A DNA stretch of 64,000 nucleotides from [Clostridium] ultunense DSM 10521 (GTDB taxonomy: Bacteria; Bacillota; Clostridia; Tissierellales; Tepidimicrobiaceae). The stretch spans positions 587,487 to 651,486 of the forward strand of contig NZ_AZSU01000002.1 in NCBI RefSeq assembly GCF_000511955.1. Reading direction: 5' to 3'. Numbering within the stretch: the first letter of the stretch is position 1; every line of letters starts with the position of its first letter. The notes beneath the pieces were generated by a model. That model made no database searches and was not told the origin of the DNA. It worked only from the letters and a program-made list of their open reading frames with translations. The translations under genes were made by a program, and so were the position numbers. Shown piece by piece: positions 25,609 to 34,699 of the stretch.

Positions 25609-27030
25609 TTGACTAACCAAGATAATCAAATAAAAGAAAAGAAAAGATTTAAAGTTCCACATACTTTTGTGATCATATTCTATATTATAATATTGGCTAC
25701 AATTTTAACTTATTTAGTGCCAGCCGGTATATATGATAGGGTAGAAGATCCAAATACAGGCAGAACAATAGTAGATGTAGATTCCTTTAAGTACGTTGAA
25801 AGAACGCCAGTGAATCCATGGGGAATGGTTAAAGCAATACCAAAGGGAATGGTAGATGCTGCAAGTATTATTTTCTTTATATTTATCCTTGGTGGTGCAT
25901 TTGAAATGGTTCAATCTACTGGTGCAATAGATGCAATAGTTGTGAAATTTATTAACAAGCTAAAAAACAAGGAAAAACTAGTCATTCCACTGTTGATGTT
26001 CTTGTTTTCAGTTTTAGGATTTACCATTGGTGCCTCTGAAGAAATGATAGCATTTGTGCCAATAACAATAATGATAGCAAGAGGATTTGGATTTGATAAT
26101 ATCGTAGGGGTAGCAATAGCTTCTACAGGAGCAGCTATTGGATTTGCAGGAGGAATGTTAAACCCATTCACTACGGGTGTAGCCCAGGGCATTGCACAAC
26201 TTCCTCTTTATTCAGGAGCTGTGTTTAGAACAGTTGGCTATGTAATATTTTATATAATAGCTGTTTGGTATGTTATGAGATATGCATCTAAAATAAAAGC
26301 TGACCCTAATAAAAGCGTGTTACATGGTGTAAAGACTGGTGACGAAGTAGGAGAGTCAGATGAATTAAAGGAAATAAAGCTTACAAACAGGCATAAAGGC
26401 GTATTGGTAGTATTTTTAATAGGATTAATAATTATGATATATGGAGTAATGGAATATGGTTGGTATATTAATGAAATATCCGCTATATTTTTAGCTATTG
26501 GTATAGTATCCATTTTTGTTGGTGGTAAGGGTACAGATGATGCAGCTATTTCATTCATAAAAGGGGCTAAAGATATTACTATGGGGGCATTAGTAGTTGG
26601 ACTTGCAAGAACAATTTTAATAGTTATGCAGGAAGGACAAATAATGGACTCCATAATATATTCAATGGCAGGTATGTTGGAAGCTTTACCACGACAAATT
26701 ACTGCCGTAGGTATGTTTATAATAAATTCAGTTATTAACTTCTTTATACCTTCTGGAAGTGGACAAGCCTCAACTGTAATGCCTATAATGACCCCATTAG
26801 CTGATGTATTGGGAATCACTCGCCAAACTGCAGCTTTAACTGTTACCTATGGAGATGCATTCTCAAATCAGATAATCCCAACGTCTGGCGCTTTGCTTGG
26901 AGTTCTGGCAGTAGGTAAAGTTCCTTATGACCGTTGGCTAAAATATAATTGGAAATTGGTACTATATTGGACAATAGCTGGATCTATTTTGGTGGCTATA
27001 GCTTCTACGATCAACTTAGGACCATTTTAA
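25609..27030 (+). CDS. YfcC-family (DcuC superfamily) carrier, probable amino acid or peptide transporter
   Basis: 473 residues, about 11-12 membrane segments with a paired layout. The opening KKRFKVPHTFVIIFYIIILA and VPAGIYDRVEDPNTGRTIVD are typical of YfcC. TIGASEEMIAFVPITIMIA and the second-half PSGSGQASTVMPIMTPLADV contain the helix breaks expected at the substrate site. Family members are described or predicted to move basic amino acids, N-acyl amino acids or dicarboxylates. In this operon it should import the compound that the downstream hydrolases and racemase handle. TTG 25609 follows AGGAGGGG at five bases. Confidence 0.9.
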   Translation: MTNQDNQIKEKKRFKVPHTFVIIFYIIILATILTYLVPAGIYDRVEDPNTGRTIVDVDSFKYVERTPVNPWGMVKAIPKGMVDAASIIFFIFILGGAFEMVQSTGAIDAIVVKFINKLKNKEKLVIPLLMFLFSVLGFTIGASEEMIAFVPITIMIARGFGFDNIVGVAIASTGAAIGFAGGMLNPFTTGVAQGIAQLPLYSGAVFRTVGYVIFYIIAVWYVMRYASKIKADPNKSVLHGVKTGDEVGESDELKEIKLTNRHKGVLVVFLIGLIIMIYGVMEYGWYINEISAIFLAIGIVSIFVGGKGTDDAAISFIKGAKDITMGALVVGLARTILIVMQEGQIMDSIIYSMAGMLEALPRQITAVGMFIINSVINFFIPSGSGQASTVMPIMTPLADVLGITRQTAALTVTYGDAFSNQIIPTSGALLGVLAVGKVPYDRWLKYNWKLVLYWTIAGSILVAIASTINLGPF

Positions 27031-27065
27031 ACATATGGATATTATCTGTTGCTGGGAGGATTACA

Positions 27066-28256
27066 ATGATAGATTTTGATAAATATTATGACCAAAAGGA
27101 ATTAATAAAACTTACTCAGGATTTAATAAAGATACCTAGCCATAAAGATGTACCAAATAGAGAAAAAGAAGTTGTAGATTTTATATATAGATTTTGTAAG
27201 GAAAATGAACTAGAAGTAGAATTACAAGATGTAGATGGGGCAAGAAAAAATGTATTAGTGTACTTAAGAGGAACAGGCAATGGTAAAACCTTAATGTTTA
27301 ATGGGCACACTGATACGGTACCACCTTATAATATGACTATAGACCCTTTTAAAGCTGAGGTAAAGGATGGTTACATCTGGGGTAGAGGAGCTTCAGATAT
27401 GAAAGGACCTATAGCCTCTATGTTAATTTCCATGCTTGCTATCAAGCGTTCTGGGATTAAATTAAAAGGAGATATTATATTTGCAGGAGTTCTAGGAGAG
27501 GAAGAACAAAGTGAAGGCACTGAGATGTTAGTAAAATCCGGCATTAAAGCTGATGGTTGTATTGTAGGGGAACCTTCTAATTACGAATATGCCATAGGGC
27601 ATAGGGGATTGGAATGGATAGAGATCAAAGTTAAGGGAAAGGCTGCCCATGGAGGAGTACCTAATCTAGGTATAAATGCAATTTCAAAAGCAGCCAAACT
27701 AATTTTGAAAATAGAAGAGGAAATATATCCGAAATTAAAGGAAAGATTTAATGAATATATGGGACCTTCCGTTATGAACTTTGGAAGAATTGAGGGGGGA
27801 AGTCAACCTAGTACTGTTGCAGATTGGTGTTCAATTATATTAGATAGAAGATATATCCCTGGTGAAGATGTAGAGTCTGTTTTTAGAGAATATCAGGATG
27901 TAATTGACGCCCTTAAAGAGGAAGACCCAGATTTTGATGCAGAATTGATTAGAATGGAAGAGAATTTTTTAACATTAGATCATCTGTATCTAATGACCGA
28001 CCCAAAAGACCCCATAGTTTTATCTACTAAAAATGCAATCAGGAAGGTCACTGGAAGGGAACCAGAGATTACAAGGAGAAGAGGTTGGACAGATGCTGCC
28101 CTTTTATCTAATTTTGCTAAAATTCCAACGGTAGTTACAGGACCTGGGAATATAGCATATTCACATACTAAAGATGAAAGAGTTGAAATAAAACATTTGA
28201 TAGATTATGTAGATGTATATGGGAAAATAGCTATGGAGTTTTGTGGAGTTGAATAG
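27066..28256 (+). CDS. M20-family deacetylase/dipeptidase (ArgE/DapE type)
   Basis: 396 residues, dizinc hydrolase. Metal and catalytic motifs: MFNGHTDTVPPYN (His and catalytic Asp), WGRGASDMKGP (bridging Asp), GEEEQSEG (catalytic Glu and metal Glu), GEPSNYEY, and a final H in AYSHTKDER. The dimerisation domain begins at HRGLEWIEIKVKGKAAHGG. Members remove N-acyl groups from ornithine, diaminopimelate or succinyl amino acids. With an ornithine-racemase-like gene downstream, N-acylornithine or a similar substrate is a reasonable guess. ATG 27066 is five to six bases after GGGAGGA; a longer frame overlapping the transporter is rejected. Confidence 0.9.
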   Translation: MIDFDKYYDQKELIKLTQDLIKIPSHKDVPNREKEVVDFIYRFCKENELEVELQDVDGARKNVLVYLRGTGNGKTLMFNGHTDTVPPYNMTIDPFKAEVKDGYIWGRGASDMKGPIASMLISMLAIKRSGIKLKGDIIFAGVLGEEEQSEGTEMLVKSGIKADGCIVGEPSNYEYAIGHRGLEWIEIKVKGKAAHGGVPNLGINAISKAAKLILKIEEEIYPKLKERFNEYMGPSVMNFGRIEGGSQPSTVADWCSIILDRRYIPGEDVESVFREYQDVIDALKEEDPDFDAELIRMEENFLTLDHLYLMTDPKDPIVLSTKNAIRKVTGREPEITRRRGWTDAALLSNFAKIPTVVTGPGNIAYSHTKDERVEIKHLIDYVDVYGKIAMEFCGVE

Positions 28257-28259
28257 TAC

Positions 28260-28289
28260 GAATAGGCAGAGTTCTTACTCTGCCTATTC
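28260..28289 (+). other. Perfect 12-bp intercistronic hairpin
   Basis: GAATAGGCAGAG pairs with CTCTGCCTATTC around a 6-base loop, just after the M20 gene stop. No T tract follows, so mRNA stabilisation or processing is more likely than termination. Confidence 0.7.
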
Positions 28290-28308
28290 ATTAGAAGGGG
28301 AGACTGAC

Positions 28309-29838
28309 ATGAAGGAAAGAATACTAGATGAAAGTTTAATTGGAAAAATATTAACGGCTGAAGAGGCTGCTGAAACAATAATAGATGGGATGACTGTTGC
28401 AACTAGTGGTTTTACTCCTTCTGGTTATCCAAAAGCTGTTCCATTAGCTTTAGCAAAGAGAGTGAGGAATACCCAAGAGAAGATGGAAATCACTTTGATA
28501 GCAGGAGCATCCGTTGGAGACGAATTAGATGGAGAACTTTCAAGAGAGGGAATTATTAAGAGGAGAATTCCTTATCAAACCAATGAATCTATTAGGAGTA
28601 AAATTAACCGGGGAGAAATACAGTTTATTGATCAGCATTTAAGCCATGTAGCTCAAAATATCAACTATAATTTTATTAATAAAATAGATGTGGCAATTAT
28701 TGAAGCTATTAAAATAACAGAAGAAGGAAATATAATTCCTTCCACTTCCATCGGAATATCTCCTACTATAGTAGATAAGGCAAAAAATATAATAATTGAA
28801 GTGAACATGAGCCAACCTTTAGAATTGGAAGGAATACACGATATATATACTATAAAAAATCCGCCTTTTAGAAAACCTATCCCAATAATTAACTGTTTTG
28901 ATAGAATAGGCAGTAATTATATACCTTTAAATAAGGAAAAGATATCAGGAATTGTTATTACAGACATTAAGGATAATGTAAGACCTCTAGCACCGGTTAA
29001 TGACAATAACAAGATAATGGCAGGGATTTTAATGGAATTCTTAGACTTTGAGATTAGGAAAGGGAGAATTCCCAAAGAATTATTACCTCTCCAATCAGGT
29101 GTTGGTTCAGTTGCTAATGCAGTACTAAAGGGGTTTTTAAATTCTAAATATGATAATTTACAGTTTTACACCGAAGTAATCCAAGATTCCATATTGGATC
29201 TAGTGGAAGCGGGAAGAGTATGTTGTGCTTCAGGAACAGCTATTACACCTTCTCCTGAAAAGCTAAAGGAGATATTACTCAGCATGAAAAGGTATAGGGA
29301 TAAGATAATATTAAGACCTCAAGAGATTAGCAATCATCCTGAAATAATTAGAAGGTTAGGAGTTATAGCTATGAATACAGCTATTGAGGTGGATATATAT
29401 GGAAATGTTAATTCTACCAATGTATTAGGAGGAAATATGATGAATGGAATAGGGGGTTCTGGAGACTTTGCAAGAAATGCTTATCTTTCAATATTCTTTA
29501 CAGAATCCATTAGAAAGGATGCCCATATATCCACAATAGTTCCTTTAGTATCCCATCATGATCACACAGAACATGATGTAGATGTAGTAATAACCGAGAG
29601 AGGCATAGCAGACTTAAGGGGATTGAGCCCAAAGGAAAGGGCTAAAAGAATAATAGAAAATTGTGCTCATCCCGACTATAAGGACCAATTACGAGAATAT
29701 TACAATAGAGCTAGCGGGAGAAGGGGCCACATACCTATTTTGCTAAACGAAGCCTTTTCTTGGCATTGCAGATTTGAAAGCGTTGGCACTATGAAGAATG
29801 ATACTGGGGGGAAGGAATATGAGTTATCCAGCAATTGA
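28309..29838 (+). CDS. Acetyl-CoA hydrolase/CoA-transferase family protein (Cat1/Ach1 type)
   Basis: 509 residues, fused alpha and beta halves of a family I CoA-transferase. Near the start: MTVATSGFTPSGYPKAVPLA; the catalytic glutamate should be in FYTEVIQDSILDLVEAG, by alignment with the S-E-V-I-S-D motif of succinyl-CoA:acetate transferases; GSGGSGDF-like glycine loop reads GGNMMNGIGGSGDFAR, and TERGIADLRGLSPKERA is the usual C-terminal signature. It would move CoA between acetyl-CoA and an acid released by the operon. ATG 28309 follows AAGGGGAG. Its last 20 bases overlap the racemase start. The donor/acceptor pair cannot be told. Confidence 0.88.
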   Translation: MKERILDESLIGKILTAEEAAETIIDGMTVATSGFTPSGYPKAVPLALAKRVRNTQEKMEITLIAGASVGDELDGELSREGIIKRRIPYQTNESIRSKINRGEIQFIDQHLSHVAQNINYNFINKIDVAIIEAIKITEEGNIIPSTSIGISPTIVDKAKNIIIEVNMSQPLELEGIHDIYTIKNPPFRKPIPIINCFDRIGSNYIPLNKEKISGIVITDIKDNVRPLAPVNDNNKIMAGILMEFLDFEIRKGRIPKELLPLQSGVGSVANAVLKGFLNSKYDNLQFYTEVIQDSILDLVEAGRVCCASGTAITPSPEKLKEILLSMKRYRDKIILRPQEISNHPEIIRRLGVIAMNTAIEVDIYGNVNSTNVLGGNMMNGIGGSGDFARNAYLSIFFTESIRKDAHISTIVPLVSHHDHTEHDVDVVITERGIADLRGLSPKERAKRIIENCAHPDYKDQLREYYNRASGRRGHIPILLNEAFSWHCRFESVGTMKNDTGGKEYELSSN

Positions 29839-30889
29839 AATAAACTTGTCTAAGATAAGGGAAAACACAAAGGTGATAACAAATTTATGTAAAGATTATG
29901 GAATTGATATAGTAGGAGTTACTAAGGTTTCAAATGGTTCCATTGAAATAGCCCAAGCTATGATCCAGGGAGGAATAAAAATAATTGGAGATTCTAGATT
30001 AGGTAACCTAAAAAATTATGAGGATCTATCTGTAAAAAAGATGCTTGTAAGATTACCCATGATGAGTGAAGTAGGGGAAGTCGTTAGATTATGCCATATT
30101 TCACTTAATTCAGAAATAGAAACTATAAAGGCTCTTTCAATAGAAGCCCAAAAAGCTGGGAAAATCCATGAAATTATATTAATGGTAGATGTAGGAGATT
30201 TGCGAGAAGGCATATTCGACGAAGAGGAAATAGTGGAAACTGTTAAAGAAATATTGAAACTAAAAGGCATTAGATTAATCGGTTTGGGTACAAACTTAAC
30301 TTGTTTTGGTGCAATAATTCCTTCTAAGGAGAACTTAGGCAAATTGGTAACCATTAGAGATAATATAAACAAGGAGTTTAATATAGATTTGGAGGTAATA
30401 TCTGGAGGAAATTCAAGTTCCCTTTGTCTAATAATGAATGGAGAAATGCCAAAGGGAATAAACCAACTACGGCTGGGAACATCTTTATTGCTAGGGTTAA
30501 TTGAAGTAATTTGGACAAGGATACCAAATACCCATGTAGATGCTTTTAAATTGATTGCTGAAATTATTGAAGTAAAAGAAAAACCATCAAAACCCATAGG
30601 AGAAATTGCTATGGACGCCTTTAGAAATGTTCCTACCTTTGAGGATAAGGGACAGATGAAAAGAGCTATATGTGCCGTAGGTAGACAGGATTGTGAACCG
30701 GATTTTATGATTCCAGAGGATGAGAGGATTAGTATATTGGGTTGTAGTAGTGACCATCTGATATTGGATATTACCCACTGCCATAAGGATTATGAAGTTG
30801 GAGATAAGGTGACTTTTATTCTAGACTATATAGGTATCTTAAGATGTATGACATCAGCTCATGTAAGGAAAATATATGTAAACCAATAA
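29819..30889 (+). CDS. orr: Alanine/ornithine racemase-family PLP enzyme, probably ornithine racemase
   Basis: 356 residues, fold-type III. The PLP lysine is in VGVTKVSNGSIEIAQAM near residue 37, phosphate-binding SGGNSSSLCLI lies near residue 196 and the C-terminal beta domain ends DYIGILRCMTSAHVRKIYV. The protein matches the Orr type of clostridial amino-acid fermenters better than classical Alr: it lacks the Alr tyrosine box and has the extended HVDAFKLIAEIIEVKEKPSKP. Ornithine racemase feeds L-ornithine into the D-ornithine aminomutase path. ATG 29819 follows GGGGGAAGG and lies inside the preceding gene. Gene identity as a racemase is sure; ornithine is inference. Confidence 0.78.
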   Translation: MSYPAIEINLSKIRENTKVITNLCKDYGIDIVGVTKVSNGSIEIAQAMIQGGIKIIGDSRLGNLKNYEDLSVKKMLVRLPMMSEVGEVVRLCHISLNSEIETIKALSIEAQKAGKIHEIILMVDVGDLREGIFDEEEIVETVKEILKLKGIRLIGLGTNLTCFGAIIPSKENLGKLVTIRDNINKEFNIDLEVISGGNSSSLCLIMNGEMPKGINQLRLGTSLLLGLIEVIWTRIPNTHVDAFKLIAEIIEVKEKPSKPIGEIAMDAFRNVPTFEDKGQMKRAICAVGRQDCEPDFMIPEDERISILGCSSDHLILDITHCHKDYEVGDKVTFILDYIGILRCMTSAHVRKIYVNQ

Positions 30890-30908
30890 ACAGGAAGAAG
30901 GTGAAAAC

Positions 30909-32279
30909 ATGTATGATCTAGCCATTAGAGAAGGAATGATTATTGACTTCGAAAACAATAGTATATTTGTTGGGGATATAGGGATTAAAGGCGGAAAAAT
31001 TGTAGATGTGGGAAGATGCAATGGAAATGCTAAAAAAGTTATAAATGCAGAGGGGTTAATAGTATCACCAGGGTTTGTTGATATTCATATGCATGAGGAA
31101 GTGATAGGAAATAGTGTGGATGGAGATGATTACGACATTGGAAATAACATGTTGCGAATGGGAGTTACAACAGCTGTAGGTGGGAACTGTGGCAATAATA
31201 GACAAGACATAAAGGAGTTTTTAGATTTCGTAGACCATAATGGAGCACCTATCAATTATCTAACCTTTATTGGACATAATTTTTTAAGAAATAGTTTAGC
31301 TATAGACCCCTATAGAAAAGCTACAGAAATTGAAATACAGAAGATGAAGGATATGGTTAAAGAATATATTGAAAGCGATAATGCAATAGGCATATCCTTC
31401 GGTATAGAATATTCTCCAGGGATTACATTTCGAGAAATGGTAGGTTTATGTAATGATATAGAAGACAATATATTATTATCTGCCCATTATAGGGGAGATG
31501 CAGATAAATCCATAGATTCAATAAAAGAGATGATTGAAATATCTAGGGTTACCAAGAAGCCTATGCAAATATCCCATATTGGAAGTTGTTCTGCCATGGG
31601 CTATATGGACGAATCTTTAGATTTAATTGAAGTTGCCATAGGAGAAGGTTTAGATATAGCTGCTGATTGTTATCCTTATAATGCATTTAGCACCCGAATT
31701 GGTAGCGCTGTATTTGATGAAGGTTGTTTTGAAACTTGGAACAAATCCTATGATAGCATACTCTTAACAGAAGAACCTTATAAAGGGATTTACTGTGATG
31801 AAGAGTTATTCTACAAAGTGCGAAAAGAGTATCCTGATATGTATGCTGTTGCCTTTGTAATGAATGAAGAGGAGGTAATAGACGCCTTAAAAGCATCTTT
31901 TGTATTTGTAGCTAGTGATGGTATGTTGAATAAAGGACAAGGCCATCCAAGGGCTGCGGGAACTTTTCCGAAGGTGCTGGGGAAATATGTAAGGGATGAT
32001 AACCGATTGGATTTAACAGATGCTTTAAAGAAGATGACTTTATTACCTGCCCAGAGATTAGGACTGAGGAATAAAGGAGATATTCAAGTAGGTATGGATG
32101 GGGATATAGTTATATTTAATCCGGCTACTATTATAGATCAGGCTACCTTTACAGAACCAACTAAGCCACCAATAGGAATTGAGTACGTTATAATAGATGG
32201 AAAAATCGCCTTGGAAAGAAATAATGTAGTAAATAACCGTCTTGGAAAATCCATAAGAAGAAATCAATTATCATTATAA
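30909..32279 (+). CDS. N-acyl-D-amino-acid deacylase (amidohydrolase superfamily)
   Basis: 456 residues. Metal-site order of D-aminoacylases: GFVDIHMHEEV (H-x-H), AHYRGDADKS, QISHIGSCSAMGYM, AADCYPYNAF, and VFVASDGMLNKGQGHPRAAG (catalytic Asp followed by the H-P-R-x-x-G-T-F signature). The small beta domain is split between residues 1-60 and the last 60. It frees D-amino acids from N-acyl forms. Placed between the racemase and a second M20 enzyme, it fits a path in which acylated D- and L-amino acids are unmasked and interconverted. RBS GGAAGAAGGTG. Start is clear. Confidence 0.92.
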   Translation: MYDLAIREGMIIDFENNSIFVGDIGIKGGKIVDVGRCNGNAKKVINAEGLIVSPGFVDIHMHEEVIGNSVDGDDYDIGNNMLRMGVTTAVGGNCGNNRQDIKEFLDFVDHNGAPINYLTFIGHNFLRNSLAIDPYRKATEIEIQKMKDMVKEYIESDNAIGISFGIEYSPGITFREMVGLCNDIEDNILLSAHYRGDADKSIDSIKEMIEISRVTKKPMQISHIGSCSAMGYMDESLDLIEVAIGEGLDIAADCYPYNAFSTRIGSAVFDEGCFETWNKSYDSILLTEEPYKGIYCDEELFYKVRKEYPDMYAVAFVMNEEEVIDALKASFVFVASDGMLNKGQGHPRAAGTFPKVLGKYVRDDNRLDLTDALKKMTLLPAQRLGLRNKGDIQVGMDGDIVIFNPATIIDQATFTEPTKPPIGIEYVIIDGKIALERNNVVNNRLGKSIRRNQLSL

Positions 32280-32291
32280 GAGGTGATGTGG

Positions 32292-33449
32292 ATGAAAGAT
32301 AGGATACAAAGATTGATTGAAGAAGTAGAAAATGAACTTATAAATTTAAGTGAATATATCTATAATAATCCTGAATTAGGTTATGAAGAGTATAAATCTT
32401 CAAGGGCTCATATAGATTTACTAAAAAAATATAATTTTATTGTAGAAGAAAAATATATAGGAATAGATACTGCCTTTAAAGCCGAGTATAAAGGCCAAAA
32501 AGAAGGCCCTACTATTGCATATCTTACAGAATACGATGCATTACCAGGGATTGGCCATGGATGTGGTCACAATCTGCTTGGAACTGTAAGCACGGGGGCA
32601 GGAATAGTATTAAGCAAATTGATAGATGAGTTAGGAGGGAGGGTATTAGTATTTGGTACACCAGCAGAGGAGACCAGTGGAGCTAAAGTTATAATGGCAG
32701 AAAAGGGCTCCTTTAATGACGTAGATGTGGCTATGATGGCCCATCCGAATGATACTTTTTGTGAAAGTGGTAAATCCCTAGCATTAGAACCTATTCAGTT
32801 TACCTTTAGAGGGAAAACCGCCCATGCTGCTTCTGCCCCCGAGAAAGGGATCAACGCATTAGACGGAGTTTTACTGACCTTTAACGGAGTAAATGCATTG
32901 AGAGAACATATATTACCAACTGCTAGAATCCATGGAGTTATAATAGAAGGTGGAAAGGCAGCAAATATAGTCCCAGATTTGGCAATAGCTCAATTCTATA
33001 TAAGGGCTACTACAAAGGAATACCTTATAGAATTAAGTGAGAAAGTAAAAAATTGTGCTAAGGCAGCAAGTTTGGCTACGGGTACTAAGTTGGAAATTAC
33101 AAATTATGAGGCTTCCTATGATAATTTGGTTACAAATCAAGTACTATCCAGTAGATTTACCCAAAATTTAAAAATATTTGGAGTAGAAAACTGTGAGAAA
33201 CCTAGAGATACTTTTGGGTCCTTAGACATGGGGAATGTTAGCCATGTCTGTCCTGCTATTCATCCCTATTTTGCTATAACAGAAGGTAAAACTATAGCAG
33301 CCCATACAACGGAATTTGCCGAAGCAACTCTTACAGATATAGCCTATAAAAATATGGCCAAAACAATAGGGGCTTTAGTGTTAACTGGTATTGATGTAAT
33401 TAGAGATAAACAGCTTCTAAAGGATATAAAGGATGAGTTTAACAAATGA
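32292..33449 (+). CDS. M20-family amidohydrolase (AbgB/ACY1L2-like)
   Basis: 385 residues. Unlike the operon's first M20 enzyme it carries TEYDALPGIGHGCGHNLLGT, the signature of the aminobenzoyl-glutamate hydrolase/ACY1L2 branch, then GTPAEETSGAKVIMAEKG and TFRGKTAHAASAPEKGINAL for the lid domain. This branch cleaves aminoacyl amides, including dipeptides with unusual basic residues and beta-alanyl-lysine or ornithine compounds in the animal enzyme. That would agree with an ornithine theme. ATG 32292 is five bases after AAGAGGTGA. The last gene of the operon; a terminator overlaps its stop. Confidence 0.88.
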   Translation: MKDRIQRLIEEVENELINLSEYIYNNPELGYEEYKSSRAHIDLLKKYNFIVEEKYIGIDTAFKAEYKGQKEGPTIAYLTEYDALPGIGHGCGHNLLGTVSTGAGIVLSKLIDELGGRVLVFGTPAEETSGAKVIMAEKGSFNDVDVAMMAHPNDTFCESGKSLALEPIQFTFRGKTAHAASAPEKGINALDGVLLTFNGVNALREHILPTARIHGVIIEGGKAANIVPDLAIAQFYIRATTKEYLIELSEKVKNCAKAASLATGTKLEITNYEASYDNLVTNQVLSSRFTQNLKIFGVENCEKPRDTFGSLDMGNVSHVCPAIHPYFAITEGKTIAAHTTEFAEATLTDIAYKNMAKTIGALVLTGIDVIRDKQLLKDIKDEFNK

Positions 33450-33484
33450 GTCGGTAGCTACAACTATCGACTCATTTCTTTTAT
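33444..33484 (+). terminator. Terminator of the IclR catabolic operon
   Basis: ATGAGTCGGTAG pairs with CTATCGACTCAT with a single G-T wobble, followed by TTTCTTTTAT. It overlaps the last codons of the M20 gene. Confidence 0.82.
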
Positions 33485-33592
33485 AACGAATAGGAAAGTT
33501 CTCATTTTAAAATGTAAAATAAAGAGAACTTGACCTATATGAGTTTTAAGAAAAGCTTCCTTAATAATGCTTCAATAGAAGCTTTTCTTAAT
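33481..33592. repeat. Two-hairpin dispersed repeat, copy 2
   Basis: About 80 percent identical to 3045-3158. First hairpin AAGTTCTC with GAGAACTT (a G-U pair in copy 1 is A-U here), outer ATAGG with CCTAT; second hairpin TAAGAAAAGCTT with AAGCTTTTCTTA, perfect 12 bp. Lies between the operon terminator and tagO. No reading frame. Confidence 0.8.
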
Positions 33593-33652
33593 TGACTTAT
33601 TCATAATAATAATATAAAATTTAATAGAACTTATATTAAGGAGCGAAAACAT

Positions 33653-34699
33653 ATGGAAAACATAATAGTACCATTTATAATATCAGTAGCTATATCATTA
33701 TTTATGACTCCGGTAGCAAGGAAATTAGCAATAAAACTTGGAGCAGTAGATATCCCTAAAGATGAAAGAAGAGTACATAATAAACCTATGCCGTTAATGG
33801 GAGGTCTAGCCATATATATAGCAATCCTCGTATCCTCTTTAGTATTTCTTCCAATTGATAAAACCTTAGTATCTATTATCATTGGGGGAAGTATAATATG
33901 TATATCTGGTATAATAGATGATATAAAGGGGCTAAGTCCAAAGGCCAAATTAGTATTCCAAGTAATAGCTTCTATTGTGTTAATTATTGGGGATGTGAAA
34001 ATAGATGCTATAACTAGTCCTTTTGGTAAACCAGGTGCTGTACTATTATTAAATGGTTTCTCTATTCCTATAACCATATTTTGGGTAGTGGGAATTACCA
34101 ATACTTTGAATTTAATTGATGGTTTAGACGGTTTAGCTGCTGGGGTAACTATGATTGCTAGCCTATCCTTTTTATTCGTTGCCAATAAATTTAACTATGT
34201 TCCTGTTATGATCATGTCTGCCATAGTTGCAGGATCCTGTATTGGATTTTTGCCTTATAATTTTAACCCTGCCAAGATATTCATGGGAGATACAGGAGCC
34301 TTGTTTTTAGGTTTTATAATGGCAGCTCTATCTATAGAGGGAGTTATGAAATCCGTTGCAACCATTGCGGTTGTGGTTCCAATAATAATTCTTGGAGTTC
34401 CTATATTTGATACGACCTTTGCCATATTTAGAAGATTATTAAATGGTAAATCTATTGCAGAAGCTGATAAGGGACATCTCCATCATAGATTGTTAAAAAT
34501 GGGGTATTCTCAGAAAAAAACTGTATTGATATTATATTCTATATCAGCTATTTTTGGATTATGTGCTATCCTTATAGCTAAAATCAACAGCAAAAGAGCA
34601 GTTTTTATCGCTATCGTAATATTTGTGCTTACCATATTGCTGGCTAGCAAGATGGGATTAATTAGTGGGAAGAAGAGGGATGAAAATGAAAAAGATTAA
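33653..34699 (+). CDS. tagO: Undecaprenyl-phosphate GlcNAc-1-phosphate transferase (TagO/WecA family)
   Basis: Puts GlcNAc-1-phosphate on undecaprenyl phosphate, the first step of teichoic-acid-type and other wall polymers. 348 residues, about 10-11 membrane segments. Family motifs: DERRVHNKPMPLMGGLAIY, SGIIDDIKGLSPKAKL (metal Asp pair), NLIDGLDGLAAGV, FMGDTGALFLGF and KGHLHHRLLKMGYSQKK. Overlaps mnaA, which makes the ManNAc branch, by 14 bases. RBS AAGGAGCG. Confidence 0.94.
   Translation: MENIIVPFIISVAISLFMTPVARKLAIKLGAVDIPKDERRVHNKPMPLMGGLAIYIAILVSSLVFLPIDKTLVSIIIGGSIICISGIIDDIKGLSPKAKLVFQVIASIVLIIGDVKIDAITSPFGKPGAVLLLNGFSIPITIFWVVGITNTLNLIDGLDGLAAGVTMIASLSFLFVANKFNYVPVMIMSAIVAGSCIGFLPYNFNPAKIFMGDTGALFLGFIMAALSIEGVMKSVATIAVVVPIIILGVPIFDTTFAIFRRLLNGKSIAEADKGHLHHRLLKMGYSQKKTVLILYSISAIFGLCAILIAKINSKRAVFIAIVIFVLTILLASKMGLISGKKRDENEKD

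Noticed and set aside
26250-26819. 189-codon open frame antisense to the YfcC carrier
   Set aside because: Shadow frame within a firmly identified membrane protein gene.
30016-30597. 193-codon open frame antisense to the racemase
   Set aside because: Shadow frame; no start signals and no recognisable motif.
33594-33620. TTGACT and TAAAAT as a tagO promoter
   Set aside because: Spacing is 15 bases and the -10 is weak; not enough to call.
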